Position numbers and translations under genes: made by a program | Notes under the pieces: generated by a model | The model's database searches: none | The model's input: the letters and a program-made list of their open reading frames with translations, nothing else | What the model was told of the DNA's origin: nothing | Shown here: in pieces, positions 1 through 7,111 of the stretch | Layout: each line of letters starts with the position of its first letter | How positions within the stretch are numbered: position 1 is the first letter of the stretch | Origin: a virus | Virus record (IMG/VR): IMGVR_UViG_3300021373_002462 | Coordinates: 1-29,457 of that record | Strand: one strand, 5' to 3' | Length of the DNA: 29,457 nucleotides

Positions 1-2
1 AC

Positions 3-347
3 GGAGGGACGTTTGATTATGTTCTTGCTACGGATGAATACTCCCCAGACATCCTAGTCCCATTTAACGTCGCTAGTCGCCACGGCTCTACGTTCATCAA
101 CGGCGCAGTAGACGGTGTAGCACTAACAGCCGACACAACCCCTACGGCTCTCCCTGATCTCTCTAGCACTGACTTAGAGCTAGCCTATGACTACATGGGA
201 ACAGTCTCAGAATTCCGTGTATGGGACAAAGACATTACTGATGCTGGGCTTGTCGAAGCAACCAATCCTGAATTAGAGCCATCCCTGTCGTTAGAATTCT
301 CAGGCAGCGGTACAAACAGCTACGTTATTAATGACTGGAGTGAGTAA
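3..347 (+). CDS. Tail fibre/adhesin, C-terminal end (LamG-like), partial
   Basis: The reading frame is open from the left edge and stops at 345-347; its start lies outside the window. The 114 visible residues contain GSTFINGAVDG, then LELAYDYMGTVSEFRVWDKD, the pattern of the last strands of a laminin-G/concanavalin-A-like beta sandwich, where a short loop is followed by an FRVWD strand. Such domains sit at the ends of phage fibres and bind glycans. The stop overlaps the ATG of the next fibre gene (TAATG), so the two are translationally coupled. Assignment as a structural adhesin is inferred from fold pattern and neighbours. Confidence 0.6.
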   Translation, partial: GGTFDYVLATDEYSPDILVPFNVASRHGSTFINGAVDGVALTADTTPTALPDLSSTDLELAYDYMGTVSEFRVWDKDITDAGLVEATNPELEPSLSLEFSGSGTNSYVINDWSE

Positions 348-2212
348 TGGGAACAAAGACGTATAACAACTACCAGGATTTAATTACATTCAGTCGAGCT
401 AGTTCAGGCTATGCGCTGCGCCCTGTTACCTATGGTAGTGAGCTTGTAACTAATGGAACTTTTGATAGTGATGTCACTAGCTGGCCTGTCAGCAGCGGCA
501 CATTCGTAACTGATAACTCTGATCCATACGAAGGCGATAATTCCGCTCTTTTAACGGCGAGCGCAGGCGCAGGGCGAGCAGTGCAAAATCTTACGACTGA
601 AGTAGGTAAGCTCTATCATTTATCTTGCTTTGTGAAATACAACAGCGGTGACTCTGGCTCTGTCGAGATCTTTGAGGTAGTAGAAAATAATTCTAAAACA
701 CTCGTTACTAGCAGTGATACGGATTGGAGGCAACTTAGCTATAACTTTGTTGCAACTTCTACCACAAGCCAAATACGAATTCGAGAAAGAGGAGTGAACG
801 ACAACGCTTCGTTTTTTATAGATAACGTATCCGTCAAAGAAGTCACCTTTGATGAAGTAGGCGGGAGACTAACCTTATTCGAGCATCCAAATAATATCCC
901 GCGCATCGAGTATGCCCTGAACGATAGTAAAGAGCGTTTTGAAGGCATCGACGATCAGATATTGAAAGCAGTAGTAGGCACAGAGCCACAAGCGACAGAA
1001 TTTGATGTTCTTGTGAATGGCCAAAAAATTGGCGACATTACAAACAACGGTGATGTTAGCGCGTTTGATGCGAGCCAATACCTTAGTTGGCTTACTGGTA
1101 CTCTAACTAATCAAACCTACATTGATTACATCGAAGACGTTCTGAATCCCTACATCGAAGCTAATCTCGATAAATACATTCTGCCCTATCCCGAGGGTGT
1201 AGACAGGCGCGGGCTTCTTATTGAGGGAGCTAAAACCAATTTAATTGCTAATAGCGATTTCGATGCTGGTGTTTCTCAGTCTGCCGTAACAATTACACCT
1301 CGTGCATCAGAAAGCCCAGATGGTTTACAAAACGCAACGAGTTTAAATATCACATCAAGCGGTGCTTTTGCTTACTTTACTGTCAGTGTAACTGCTGGAA
1401 CTGAGTACACTTGGAGTTGGTTCGCTAAGTTGGGAACCGCCACGGCTCATGTCTACGCTGTATACGATGTGACAAATGCCGCATTTGTTTCAAGAGATCA
1501 ATATACGCTCACCAACGGCGAAAACTATGGTAGAGGCTGGTATCGACACTCTGAAACATTCACTGCGCCTAGTGGATGCACAGAGGTTCGCGTTTATGCG
1601 GTAAGAGCAACAGATGACAACGGCGGTGTAGCTGGAGCGCAGGGAACGACGTTTGTCTGGGGAGGTCAGGTTGAGGCCGCTGGCTTTGCGTCATCGATAA
1701 TTAGGACTACAGGAAGCTCGGCAACACGCTCTGCTGATGTTCCAACTATTAACACAAGCGAGTTTGGATTTAACGCTAAAAACTTCACAGTGCTTTGCGA
1801 ATGGGACACCATTATTCCAGCTCCTGTGCAATGGGATAGCTTTAACAGAATTGTGGGTATTAGCGATGCAGGCGGCACAGAAAATGTATCTCTAATTGGT
1901 AGTCAAGGAAATGCCTCTGTTTACGGCGTAGTTTATGCAGATGGTGCGCATCAATTATCATATTTCGCATTCCAAACAGACGGCAATCCAGAAAAAACAG
2001 CTTTTAGAGTCGGTACGGATACTTTTTTGATAGCAAATGATGGAACGCTGCTAACAGAAGACACGAGCGTTAATATGCCTACCTTGCTAGATCGCATGGG
2101 TATCGGCATAAATGGCGGAAACCTAACTCAACACCTTAATGGCTATTTAAAATCAATCAAATACTACCCACGTCGCCTGACTAACGCACAACTACAGGAC
2201 ATCACATCATGA
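347..2212 (+). CDS. Tail fibre / head-spike-fibre-like adhesin with carbohydrate-binding-like domains
   Basis: 621 aa. The N-terminus has the phage fibre signature LITFSRASSGY (residues 12-22), then a CBM4/9-like region starting SELVTNGTFD (31-40) and ending FFIDNVSVKEV (156-166). The fibre motif normally read as PRIEY...GLLIEGAKTNL is present but split: PRIEY is at 185-189 and RRGLLIEGAKTNL at 287-299. About 90 inserted residues lie between, including a dockerin-like loop at 229-251. A second carbohydrate-binding-like beta region covers 300-450, and the C-terminal LamG-like part ends HLNGYLKSIKYYPRRL. It probably acts in host surface recognition as part of the tail or capsid decoration. It is coupled to both neighbours by start/stop overlap. 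Family assignment is strong by motif; the bound sugar is unknown. Confidence 0.75.
   Translation: MGTKTYNNYQDLITFSRASSGYALRPVTYGSELVTNGTFDSDVTSWPVSSGTFVTDNSDPYEGDNSALLTASAGAGRAVQNLTTEVGKLYHLSCFVKYNSGDSGSVEIFEVVENNSKTLVTSSDTDWRQLSYNFVATSTTSQIRIRERGVNDNASFFIDNVSVKEVTFDEVGGRLTLFEHPNNIPRIEYALNDSKERFEGIDDQILKAVVGTEPQATEFDVLVNGQKIGDITNNGDVSAFDASQYLSWLTGTLTNQTYIDYIEDVLNPYIEANLDKYILPYPEGVDRRGLLIEGAKTNLIANSDFDAGVSQSAVTITPRASESPDGLQNATSLNITSSGAFAYFTVSVTAGTEYTWSWFAKLGTATAHVYAVYDVTNAAFVSRDQYTLTNGENYGRGWYRHSETFTAPSGCTEVRVYAVRATDDNGGVAGAQGTTFVWGGQVEAAGFASSIIRTTGSSATRSADVPTINTSEFGFNAKNFTVLCEWDTIIPAPVQWDSFNRIVGISDAGGTENVSLIGSQGNASVYGVVYADGAHQLSYFAFQTDGNPEKTAFRVGTDTFLIANDGTLLTEDTSVNMPTLLDRMGIGINGGNLTQHLNGYLKSIKYYPRRLTNAQLQDITS
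932..1198 (+). other. Dockerin-like insertion inside the fibre motif
   Basis: Residues about 196-284 of the 621-aa fibre separate the two halves of an otherwise contiguous fibre motif. Within the insert, GDITNNGDVSAFDASQYLSW (230-249) matches the dockerin type I calcium loop at the first Asp, the Gly, the hydrophobic residue, the following Ser and the final Asp, and is followed by a helix as in dockerins. Only one loop is seen, so this is half of a classical dockerin. Calcium binding is inferred, not shown. Confidence 0.45.
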
Positions 2213-2610
2213 CAGAAGAAGTAATCGAAGAAGTAATCGACGCGCCAAAGGTAGACTTCTATCTGAAGCTAACTAGCGAAAGTGAGATGCCTACTGTACT
2301 GGCTGACTTCTACCGACAGGACTACGTGACTAACGTGGACGAGGAAGGCGTAGAAACGCAGACAGCAGACGGTGATCCTTATTTAGTAGCTCACACCCAT
2401 GACTACGCTATCGATGTCGTAGGGACGATCTACGAGCCTACAGGGGAAACTCTGACAGACGACGAGGGTGTCGCTTATCCAGAGATGGCACCTGTCGATG
2501 GCTGGCACATCAACATACGTCTCTTGGGAGATGCAATGCGCGAGACTGTAGAGGCTCTGGATGCATCCCACGGCGTTACACCCAATTCACCTAGTAGAGT
2601 TTGGCTTTGA
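2209..2610 (+). CDS. Hypothetical fibre-associated protein
   Basis: 133 aa, acidic, no signal peptide or membrane segment. The start overlaps the stop of the fibre gene (ATGA), so it is probably made in proportion to it. The sequence has no domain I recognise; it contains THDYAIDVVGTIYEPTG and DGWHINIRLLGD, giving an impression of small beta-rich structure. Phages often carry a small protein of this kind directly after a fibre gene, acting as a fibre assembly factor or fibre tip. That role is inferred from position only. Confidence 0.6.
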   Translation: MTEEVIEEVIDAPKVDFYLKLTSESEMPTVLADFYRQDYVTNVDEEGVETQTADGDPYLVAHTHDYAIDVVGTIYEPTGETLTDDEGVAYPEMAPVDGWHINIRLLGDAMRETVEALDASHGVTPNSPSRVWL

Positions 2611-2613
2611 GAG

Positions 2614-2811
2614 ATGGACATTGCACAGGAAGCACTGCTAAAAATTGAGGCTCACGAGAAAGAGTGCAGCATTCGTTATGAGGCTATACAGCGGCAACTA
2701 GATCAGGCTGATGCTCGCTTTGATCGGCTAGAGAAGTTGATGCTACAAGGCTTTGGCATGATGGGCGGCGTAATCGCTCTGGCTATGGCGGTGCTAGAGT
2801 TTGCTCGATAA
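2614..2811 (+). CDS. Coiled-coil plus C-terminal TM protein, lysis-associated
   Basis: 65 aa. Residues 1-45 are charged and helical, with heptad-like spacing (IQRQLDQADARFDRLEKLML). Residues 47-64 form one hydrophobic segment (GFGMMGGVIALAMAVLEF). This layout resembles the XhlA/hemolysin-type lysis accessory proteins found next to holins. The first gene of the putative lysis block, it starts 4 nt after the previous stop and has only a weak ribosome site. The function could be holin regulation or membrane anchoring of a lysis complex; neither is proven. Confidence 0.6.
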   Translation: MDIAQEALLKIEAHEKECSIRYEAIQRQLDQADARFDRLEKLMLQGFGMMGGVIALAMAVLEFAR

Positions 2812-3001
2812 GAGCAGATGGATATGCTTTTTAATACTCAGTAGCTGCACGACAGCAGACGAGCGCGCCTGTCTGGATTGGGCATACTACAAAACGATCA
2901 AACATGATTGCACGCCGCTTTATGGCGAGATGATTTGCATAGAGAAAGAAGTAACACATTATTACTGCGTGAGGCGAGAAGAAGAGCCTAGCGAAGAGTA
3001 G
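2801..3001 (+). CDS. Small lipoprotein, possible outer-membrane spanin
   Basis: 66 aa from a TTG codon inside the end of the upstream gene (11-nt overlap). The N-terminus has basic residues, a hydrophobic stretch WICFLIL and the lipobox-like LSSC, giving a predicted lipid-modified Cys at residue 16. The mature part is short and rich in Cys and aromatic residues (CLDWAYYKTIKHDCTPLYG), with an acidic tail. A small lipoprotein in a lysis block is what an Rz1-like o-spanin looks like, but the proline richness usual in Rz1 is absent. The start is uncertain because no ATG lies in frame upstream of the lipobox. Confidence 0.5.
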   Translation: MLDKSRWICFLILSSCTTADERACLDWAYYKTIKHDCTPLYGEMICIEKEVTHYYCVRREEEPSEE

Positions 3002-3012
3002 AAGAGGCAACC

Positions 3013-3363
3013 GTGAACATCAACGAGTCTACAGATGTGACTATCCCGATTCGCAACTTGATCGCGATGGTGGCAGGCACGTCTGTAGCAACGATGGCCT
3101 ACTTCGGAATACAAGAACGACTCAACACCTTAGAGCACTCGCTCGACAAGTCTCAGATGGAAATAGAGCGCAATACAGAGTTTAGGATATTGTGGCCTCG
3201 CGGAGAGATGGGTGCCTTACCTGATGACGCACGACAGGATATGCTCATCGAGGGCGTACAGATGGACGTTGAGGATCTGCGAGCCATACAGAAAGAAGTG
3301 CATGACCTAACAATCCGTATTGGCACGATGGAATCACTTTACAAGCAGGAGCCTGATGAATGA
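3013..3363 (+). CDS. N-terminal TM plus coiled-coil protein, possible i-spanin
   Basis: 116 aa from a GTG start preceded by GAAGAGG. Residues 13-32 form a single membrane segment (IPIRNLIAMVAGTSVATMAY), followed by a long charged helix with heptad pattern (IQERLNTLEHSLDKSQMEIE). Near the end a second helical stretch (DLRAIQKEVHDLTIRIGTM) occurs. An inner-membrane anchor with a periplasmic coiled coil is the architecture of Rz-type i-spanins, and the neighbouring lipoprotein would be its partner. The stop overlaps the start of the holin gene (ATGA). An alternative is a general phage membrane protein of unknown function. Confidence 0.5.
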   Translation: MNINESTDVTIPIRNLIAMVAGTSVATMAYFGIQERLNTLEHSLDKSQMEIERNTEFRILWPRGEMGALPDDARQDMLIEGVQMDVEDLRAIQKEVHDLTIRIGTMESLYKQEPDE

Positions 3364-3833
3364 GCTTTGATAAGATTAAAGGTGTGATCGGTGGATTAGC
3401 GCCGACTTTGGGAGCTGCATTGGGTGGCCCTGTAGGCGGAGCGGCGGCAACTATGCTGGCTGAAGTTTTAGGATGCGATCCGACCCCGGCAAAAATCGAA
3501 AGAGCACTCCAGCAAGCAACCCCGGAGCAAATAGCAGAAATTAAAAAGGCCGAGTTAAATTTCGAGGCCAGGATGAAGGAGTTAGACGTTGACATTTTCG
3601 CGTTGGAAACCCAGGACAGACAACACGCACGAGATTCCTTTAAGGAAGACTGGACAGCACGAGCCATCGCTCTTGTCAGTGTTGCTCTGTTTGGCGCTTA
3701 TGTCTTTACCGTTACTCTGGAACCACCTGCCGACGATGGGGTGGTGAACTTGGTGCTCGGTTACCTGGGCGGCATTGTGAGTGCAGTTGTTAGTTTTTAC
3801 TTTGGAAGCAGTCACCAGAAGTCAGACAGGTAG
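3360..3833 (+). CDS. Holin, three-TM gene-transfer-agent type
   Basis: 157 aa. It has a Gly/Ala-rich hydrophobic N-terminus (8-34), a long amphipathic helical middle (41-95, PEQIAEIKKAELNFEARMKE), then two clear membrane segments at about 101-121 and 130-149, ending in a basic tail. This is the layout of the 3TM holin family first noted in gene transfer agents (GTA_holin_3TM). It would form inner-membrane lesions that release or activate the endolysin encoded 20 nt downstream. It starts with an ATGA overlap on the preceding gene. Assignment is by membrane topology and context. Confidence 0.75.
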   Translation: MSFDKIKGVIGGLAPTLGAALGGPVGGAAATMLAEVLGCDPTPAKIERALQQATPEQIAEIKKAELNFEARMKELDVDIFALETQDRQHARDSFKEDWTARAIALVSVALFGAYVFTVTLEPPADDGVVNLVLGYLGGIVSAVVSFYFGSSHQKSDR

Positions 3834-3853
3834 CGTAAAATAGGAGGTATCCC

Positions 3854-4216
3854 ATGAATTACTTTTCTGAAAAGGAGCTCTCCTGCACTTGTTGTGGGCA
3901 ATATAATTTTGATGATGGATTCCTATTGGTACTTAATCAGATCCGTGAGCGTTGCGGTTTTCCCCTTGTTGTTACCAGTGCTTATCGTTGCCCTAACCAT
4001 CCTATAGAAGCAGCGAAAGAGAACCCCGGGCAAGGGGAGCATTGCACTGGCATGGCTATAGACATCGGTGTAAGCCACGACAGAGCTCATATTTTGCTAC
4101 AAGTAGCATTTAGCATGGGCATCCCACGGATAGGCGTAAACCAGAAAGGCGCCGGCAGATTCATTCACCTGGGCATGTCGCCTGACTTTCCATATCCCAC
4201 GGTTTGGTCTTACTAA
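3854..4216 (+). CDS. Endolysin, M15-family L,D/D,D-peptidase
   Basis: 120 aa, no signal peptide. The family motif is complete: SAYRC (42-46), GEHCTGMAIDI with zinc ligands His63 and Asp70, and FIHLGM with His105. These are the metal-binding residues of Peptidase_M15 carboxypeptidase-like enzymes that cut peptide cross-links in murein. The single-domain size is normal for phage enzymes. It has a strong Shine-Dalgarno (TAGGAGGT, 3841-3848). It closes the lysis cassette and would need the holin to reach the wall. An N-terminal CTCCG cluster is unusual but does not replace any catalytic residue. The last codons contain one TATCCCACGG copy. Confidence 0.88.
   Translation: MNYFSEKELSCTCCGQYNFDDGFLLVLNQIRERCGFPLVVTSAYRCPNHPIEAAKENPGQGEHCTGMAIDIGVSHDRAHILLQVAFSMGIPRIGVNQKGAGRFIHLGMSPDFPYPTVWSY
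4193..4202 (+). repeat. TATCCCACGG dispersed motif, copy in endolysin gene
   Basis: Exact copy on the + strand, read in frame as Tyr-Pro-Thr plus the first base of Val near the end of the endolysin gene, 19 nt before the promoter at 4221. A near-match, CATCCCACGG, lies at 4120-4129. Confidence 0.7.
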
Positions 4217-4220
4217 TTAA

Positions 4221-4249
4221 TTGACACAAAACACGTTGTAACCTATTCT
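4221..4249 (+). promoter_or_regulatory. Sigma70-type promoter of the early operon
   Basis: A consensus -35 TTGACA (4221-4226) is separated by 17 nt from TATTCT (4244-4249), a 5/6 match to the -10 consensus. It lies in the only gap between the lysis genes and the recombination operon, 31 nt before the next ATG. Host-type RNA polymerase would therefore transcribe 4280 onward early in infection. Confidence 0.8.
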
Positions 4250-4279
4250 GTTATAAGAGACTTAAAAACAGGAGGGGTT

Positions 4280-4561
4280 ATGCTACACAGCATCTGCATT
4301 GTTGCCGACGTTCCAGCCGGCGCTACTTCATTTAAAGACGCTCCCATCGAGGATGTTACTGGAGGCCGGGTCTGGCTTTTGGTAGACGACGACGATTGTT
4401 ACTGGGAGCCAACTATCATCGATAGCTTTATTGACGGCGAAGAGGGCGGGGTTCCGTTTGCTTCACCGACACAGGTTTTAGAGGGCTGCAAGGGATCTTG
4501 GTTTGGCTATGAGATTCTGAATGCAGAAGATTGTTACGCAGAGAGAGAGGGGTTTATTTAA
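4280..4561 (+). CDS. Hypothetical acidic protein, first gene of the early operon
   Basis: 93 aa, strongly acidic (VWLLVDDDDCYWEPTIID, 31-48). No known domain or membrane segment. It is the first gene behind the promoter at 4221 and has a good ribosome site (AGGAGGGG) just upstream of the ATG. The stop overlaps the ATG of the ERF gene (TAATG). Small acidic first-early proteins often inhibit host enzymes or mimic DNA, but nothing here proves that. Confidence 0.65.
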   Translation: MLHSICIVADVPAGATSFKDAPIEDVTGGRVWLLVDDDDCYWEPTIIDSFIDGEEGGVPFASPTQVLEGCKGSWFGYEILNAEDCYAEREGFI

Positions 4562-5214
4562 TGTTAGAAACTAGTCATGAAATCGAAGAGCTTGCGACAG
4601 CACTTAGCAAGGCTCAAGGTGAAATGGGATCGGCCAAGGCAAGCGCCGACAATCCTTTTTTTAAATCCAAGTACGCAGACCTTTCTGAGGTAATTAAGGC
4701 GCTGAAAGAGCCTTTTGCTTCTAACGGGCTGTCCTATACCCAGTTCCCGGTCATCGATGAAGATGGAGCCGGGGTGATTACTATTCTGATGCATAGCAGT
4801 GGTCAGTTTATGAAGTCAACGTACTTTTTGCCTCTGCTCAAGAGAGATGCTCAATCTGTCGGGTCATGCATTACCTACGCCAGGCGCTATGCCCTGCAAT
4901 CAATCGCTGGTATTCCCGCGGCCGATGATGATGGTAACAAGGCTAGTGAGGAGCGAGATCCAATGGCTATACATGATGAAGCGGTAAGGCGCAATTTGAT
5001 GTCGATATTTGCCATAAAAGCGGCAATCGGGATAGAGAATTGGGAAACCGCAGCGGAGGCTTACCACGAAATGACCAATGAAGATAAGGAGATATTATGG
5101 AGAGCTCCCAGTAAAGACGGTGTTTGGACTACAGCAGAACGCTCAGCATTCCGTTGTGATGAGTTTAACGCAGCAAGAAAGGCAATGTTTGGAGATAACG
5201 ATGGCGGGAATTAA
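4561..5214 (+). CDS. erf: ERF-family single-strand annealing protein
   Basis: 217 aa. The N-terminal two thirds match the ERF family: [15 protein letters not shown] (8-22), then [14 protein letters not shown] (33-46) and the conserved [20 protein letters not shown] (97-116), followed by ADDDGN. ERF proteins anneal complementary single strands and recombine or circularise phage DNA. The ATG at 4561 is preferred over an upstream TTG because it follows GAGAGAGGGG and overlaps the preceding stop. It is directly followed by SSB, the usual partner that supplies coated single strands. The C-terminal 90 residues are less conserved. Confidence 0.88.
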   Translation: MLETSHEIEELATALSKAQGEMGSAKASADNPFFKSKYADLSEVIKALKEPFASNGLSYTQFPVIDEDGAGVITILMHSSGQFMKSTYFLPLLKRDAQSVGSCITYARRYALQSIAGIPAADDDGNKASEERDPMAIHDEAVRRNLMSIFAIKAAIGIENWETAAEAYHEMTNEDKEILWRAPSKDGVWTTAERSAFRCDEFNAARKAMFGDNDGGN

Positions 5215-5614
5215 CAAGGTAATTTTAGTCGGAAATGTCGGCGACGATCCGCAAATGCGGAAGATGCCTAACGGGAACGGTGTGGCGAACCTCACAATTG
5301 CTACCAGCGAGTCATGGAGGGACAAGGCTACCGGGGAAGCCCGGGAAAGAACTGAATGGCACAAGGTCGTTTTCTTTGGGCCGAAGGCTGACATCATTGG
5401 TGAGCACGTCAAGACGGGCACTAAGCTTTATGTCGAGGGAGCTCTACGCACTAGGAAGTGGGAGGATAAATCTGGTGTAGAGCGTTACACGACAGAGATC
5501 ATTGGCGATAAGTTCGAGATGCTGTCTGCAAAGAATCCGTCTCAGAGTCGAGCCGAACCTAAACCTGAACCAGCAAAGGAGCAGCCATTCGATGAGGACG
5601 ACATCCCGTTCTAA
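5201..5614 (+). CDS. ssb: Single-stranded DNA-binding protein
   Basis: 137 aa, a typical OB-fold SSB. It opens [20 protein letters not shown], continues with [21 protein letters not shown] and the [13 protein letters not shown] strand, and ends with the acidic tail DEDDIPF that in bacterial SSBs recruits partner enzymes. An intact tail suggests it can use host SSB-interacting proteins. The ATG at 5201 overlaps the ERF stop by 14 nt; longer in-frame extensions upstream are not part of the family. The C-terminal linker is short and proline/glutamate rich. Confidence 0.95.
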   Translation: MAGINKVILVGNVGDDPQMRKMPNGNGVANLTIATSESWRDKATGEARERTEWHKVVFFGPKADIIGEHVKTGTKLYVEGALRTRKWEDKSGVERYTTEIIGDKFEMLSAKNPSQSRAEPKPEPAKEQPFDEDDIPF

Positions 5615-5816
5615 ATACAACCTGGGTCAAGGTGTGATCCTGGCTCAAGAGCAACACGATCTATCGGTTGCACAACTGGCTGATCGATTAGGGACAAGTC
5701 GTATGCAAATCTATCGTTATAGAGAGGCAAGCGATCTTAAGTTTTCCAAGGTGTGCTTATTAGCCGATACCTTTGGAATGTCATTAGAGAGTTTTTTAGA
5801 GCTTTGCAGGAGATGA
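5592..5816 (+). CDS. XRE-like helix-turn-helix regulator
   Basis: 74 aa. The core [20 protein letters not shown] (25-44) is a clear helix-turn-helix with the Gly in the turn, followed by [20 protein letters not shown], the XRE four-helix pattern. AAGGAG lies 10 nt ahead of the ATG at 5592, which overlaps the end of ssb by 23 nt. As a single-domain DNA-binding protein in the early operon it could control early or late transcription. It is one candidate for a protein binding the dispersed TATCCCACGG sites. Confidence 0.75.
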   Translation: MRTTSRSKYNLGQGVILAQEQHDLSVAQLADRLGTSRMQIYRYREASDLKFSKVCLLADTFGMSLESFLELCRR

Positions 5817-5819
5817 TTT

Positions 5820-6020
5820 ATGAGTCACGTAACACAAATTCTTAAGCACCTCGAATCAGGGCCTATCACAGCGATGGAAGCTTTGAACAACTATGGATGC
5901 TTTCGGTTGGCCGCTCGTATTAATGACCTTCGCATGAAGGGTCATAACATACATACAGAGACAACGTACAAAGACGACAAGCGTTACGCTACTTACTATT
6001 TGGTCAAGGGAAAGGAGTAA
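5820..6020 (+). CDS. Small winged-helix-like HTH protein (HTH_39 type)
   Basis: 66 aa. The pattern QILKHLESGPITAMEALNNY with RLAARINDLRMKGHNI is that of the small phage helix-turn-helix family that reads like a winged helix (two helices, a turn, then a basic beta wing, TYYLVKGKE). It starts 3 nt after the previous stop and ends the early operon. Members are common in phage recombination regions, and their targets are mostly unknown. The stop lies inside the A-tract of the adjoining minus-strand terminator. Confidence 0.75.
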   Translation: MSHVTQILKHLESGPITAMEALNNYGCFRLAARINDLRMKGHNIHTETTYKDDKRYATYYLVKGKE

Positions 6021-6058
6021 AAAAAAGCCCCCTTACCGTTGTGGGTCAGTAAGGGGGC
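6019..6058 (-). terminator. Rho-independent terminator reading leftward
   Basis: A perfect 10-bp stem (6027-6036 with 6049-6058, 12-nt loop) has a run of eight A at 6019-6026 on the + strand. Read on the minus strand this is a GC-rich stem followed by eight U, a strong intrinsic terminator. There is no T-run on the + side, so it does not look designed for the rightward early operon. Confidence 0.8.
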
Positions 6059-6116
6059 AGAGACCATAGACAGGGGTATGTCGTGGTGGTATCTTGCAGG
6101 TGCGAACAAACAAGAT
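6019..6116 (-). ncRNA. Probable minus-strand small RNA, about 98 nt
   Basis: The RNA would start near 6116, 6 nt beyond a good minus-strand -10, and end in the U-run at 6019. It would fold as two hairpins. The 5' one pairs 6116-6111 with 6096-6091 (ATCTTG with CAAGAT, 14-nt loop), and the 3' one is the 10-bp terminator stem. Between them is a 32-nt single-stranded linker containing CAUACCCCU. That segment is complementary to AGGGGUAUG and could pair, with a small bulge, to the ribosome sites of the genes at 4280 and 14357. It is the only minus-strand unit seen in the window. Function is not known. Confidence 0.6.
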
Positions 6117-6122
6117 GGAAAC

Positions 6123-6151
6123 AGTATACAGAACGGTTTCGATCCCTTCAA
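6123..6151 (-). promoter_or_regulatory. Minus-strand promoter of the small RNA
   Basis: Read on the minus strand: TTGAAG (6151-6146), a 17-nt spacer, then TATACT (6128-6123). This matches 4/6 and 5/6 of the sigma70 boxes at ideal spacing, and it points at the terminator about 100 nt away. Confidence 0.6.
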
Positions 6152-6360
6152 ACACTTCCATCTATTAAATCGCAGAGATTACCGGGCGTTAGGCCAGGGA
6201 ACCGAAGAACCCTGGAGCGGAGTTGACCCTCTCTAAGATGCGCCCCGCTGGCTGAGAGCAAGTCAAGCGGATAGATGTCAAGATTCGATACGGTAATTAG
6301 CGCTCGTCATTGTTAACTTAATGATTGTTGTCCGCTAGGACATCAAAAGGGAGAGTGTGA
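6152..6360 (+). other. Non-coding spacer with small inverted repeats
   Basis: No convincing gene. It holds three small dyads: CCAGGG/CCCTGG (6194-6215), TCATT/AATGA around GTTAAC (6307-6324), and TGTCC-GCTA-GGACA (6329-6342). The last two lie just before the gene at 6361 and could be an operator or leader hairpin. No good + strand promoter was found. The ribosome site GGGAGAG (6349-6355) belongs to the next gene. Confidence 0.4.
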
Positions 6361-6936
6361 ATGACAGAAAAAATGTCAGGGTATATTTATGTGATGGAAT
6401 CAGAAGGTTGGCCTACAGATTGTTACAAAATTGGGTTTTCTAAAGACCCTGTAAGTCGCCTAAAGTACTTTACGACAGGCAATCCACATAAAATAAAAAT
6501 CGCTTATTTAAAATATGTTGAAGATATGCGAGCTACAGAAAAAGCAATTCACCAGCACTTAGATTATTTTGGATTACGTTATGCAAACGAGTTTTTTAAA
6601 GAATCTTTGGGGTTTTTGACTATAACGATAGATAAGGTTTTGCTGCGTTTCGAGCAACAATTATTAGAACCACCGCAACAGCCTGTTTTGAACGGCGGGT
6701 TTATAATCGTGGAGCAAAGCACCGGCTTAATGAATGGAGTCTTTGGTTTCAAAGATGCACAAAAATGTGCGATTTTAAATGAAGATCGTTACGAAGGATC
6801 TAGTTGGAAAATTTTCGCTGATTGCACGCCATACGTAGTTGATCAGAAAAGCAACTTCCCACCAGAAAGGTGTTTTGCGCCTATACAGCTTATGTCTTGG
6901 TCAGAAAAAAAATCATCAAATTCAGCGGGGAGTTAG
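6361..6936 (+). CDS. T5orf172/MUG113-type GIY-YIG domain protein
   Basis: 191 aa. Residues 7-80 match the T5orf172 branch of the GIY-YIG fold: GYIYVMES, then YKIGFSKDPVSRLKYFTTGN, a central ATEKAIHQHL helix and NEFFK (Glu-Phe-Phe) at the end. Related proteins are nuclease-like DNA-binding modules in phages, often of unknown role. The C-terminal half (105-191) has no recognised domain. The gene is visibly richer in A and T than its neighbours and sits after a regulatory gap, which fits a late-acquired moron. Whether it still cuts DNA cannot be judged from sequence alone. Confidence 0.75.
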   Translation: MTEKMSGYIYVMESEGWPTDCYKIGFSKDPVSRLKYFTTGNPHKIKIAYLKYVEDMRATEKAIHQHLDYFGLRYANEFFKESLGFLTITIDKVLLRFEQQLLEPPQQPVLNGGFIIVEQSTGLMNGVFGFKDAQKCAILNEDRYEGSSWKIFADCTPYVVDQKSNFPPERCFAPIQLMSWSEKKSSNSAGS

Positions 6937-6941
6937 TAGAT

Positions 6942-7109
6942 ATGTATTTAATAATCGATTTTGAAGAGCTACGGATCATCCATGTCTGCTCAGACATTGT
7001 GCTGGCAGAGCAGATAAGACGCGCAGAGCCCGAGAGAGATTTAGCCACTGCTTTTGTCGTTGAATACAACATCAAGCCCGGTGAGTTGGGTTTTGGAGAA
7101 GAGGAGTAA
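6942..7109 (+). CDS. Small acidic hypothetical protein
   Basis: 55 aa. The ATG at 6942 is preferred; longer versions would overlap the upstream gene out of frame. The sequence (MYLIIDFEELRIIHVCSDIV) suggests a small alpha/beta protein with an acidic end, GFGEEE. No known domain. It ends 2 nt before the GTG of the PAPS-reductase-like gene, so the two are probably co-translated. Confidence 0.5.
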   Translation: MYLIIDFEELRIIHVCSDIVLAEQIRRAEPERDLATAFVVEYNIKPGELGFGEEE

Positions 7110-7111
7110 GC

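Noticed and set aside
3245-3667. Leftward 140-codon frame over the holin gene
   Set aside because: The + strand gene has clear holin topology and coupling; the opposite frame has no start signal.
6130-6160. GGTTTCGATCCC resembling a tRNA T-arm
   Set aside because: No acceptor, D or anticodon arms could be fitted around it.
6078-6236. A 52-codon + strand frame (MSWWYLAGANK start) across the small-RNA locus
   Set aside because: AGGGG lies only one base from the ATG, the composition looks non-coding, and the promoter, hairpin and terminator signals on the other strand explain the region better.
6276-6281. A perfect minus-strand TTGACA
   Set aside because: No acceptable -10 is found at 16-18 nt; the promoter at 6123-6151 is better placed for the small RNA.
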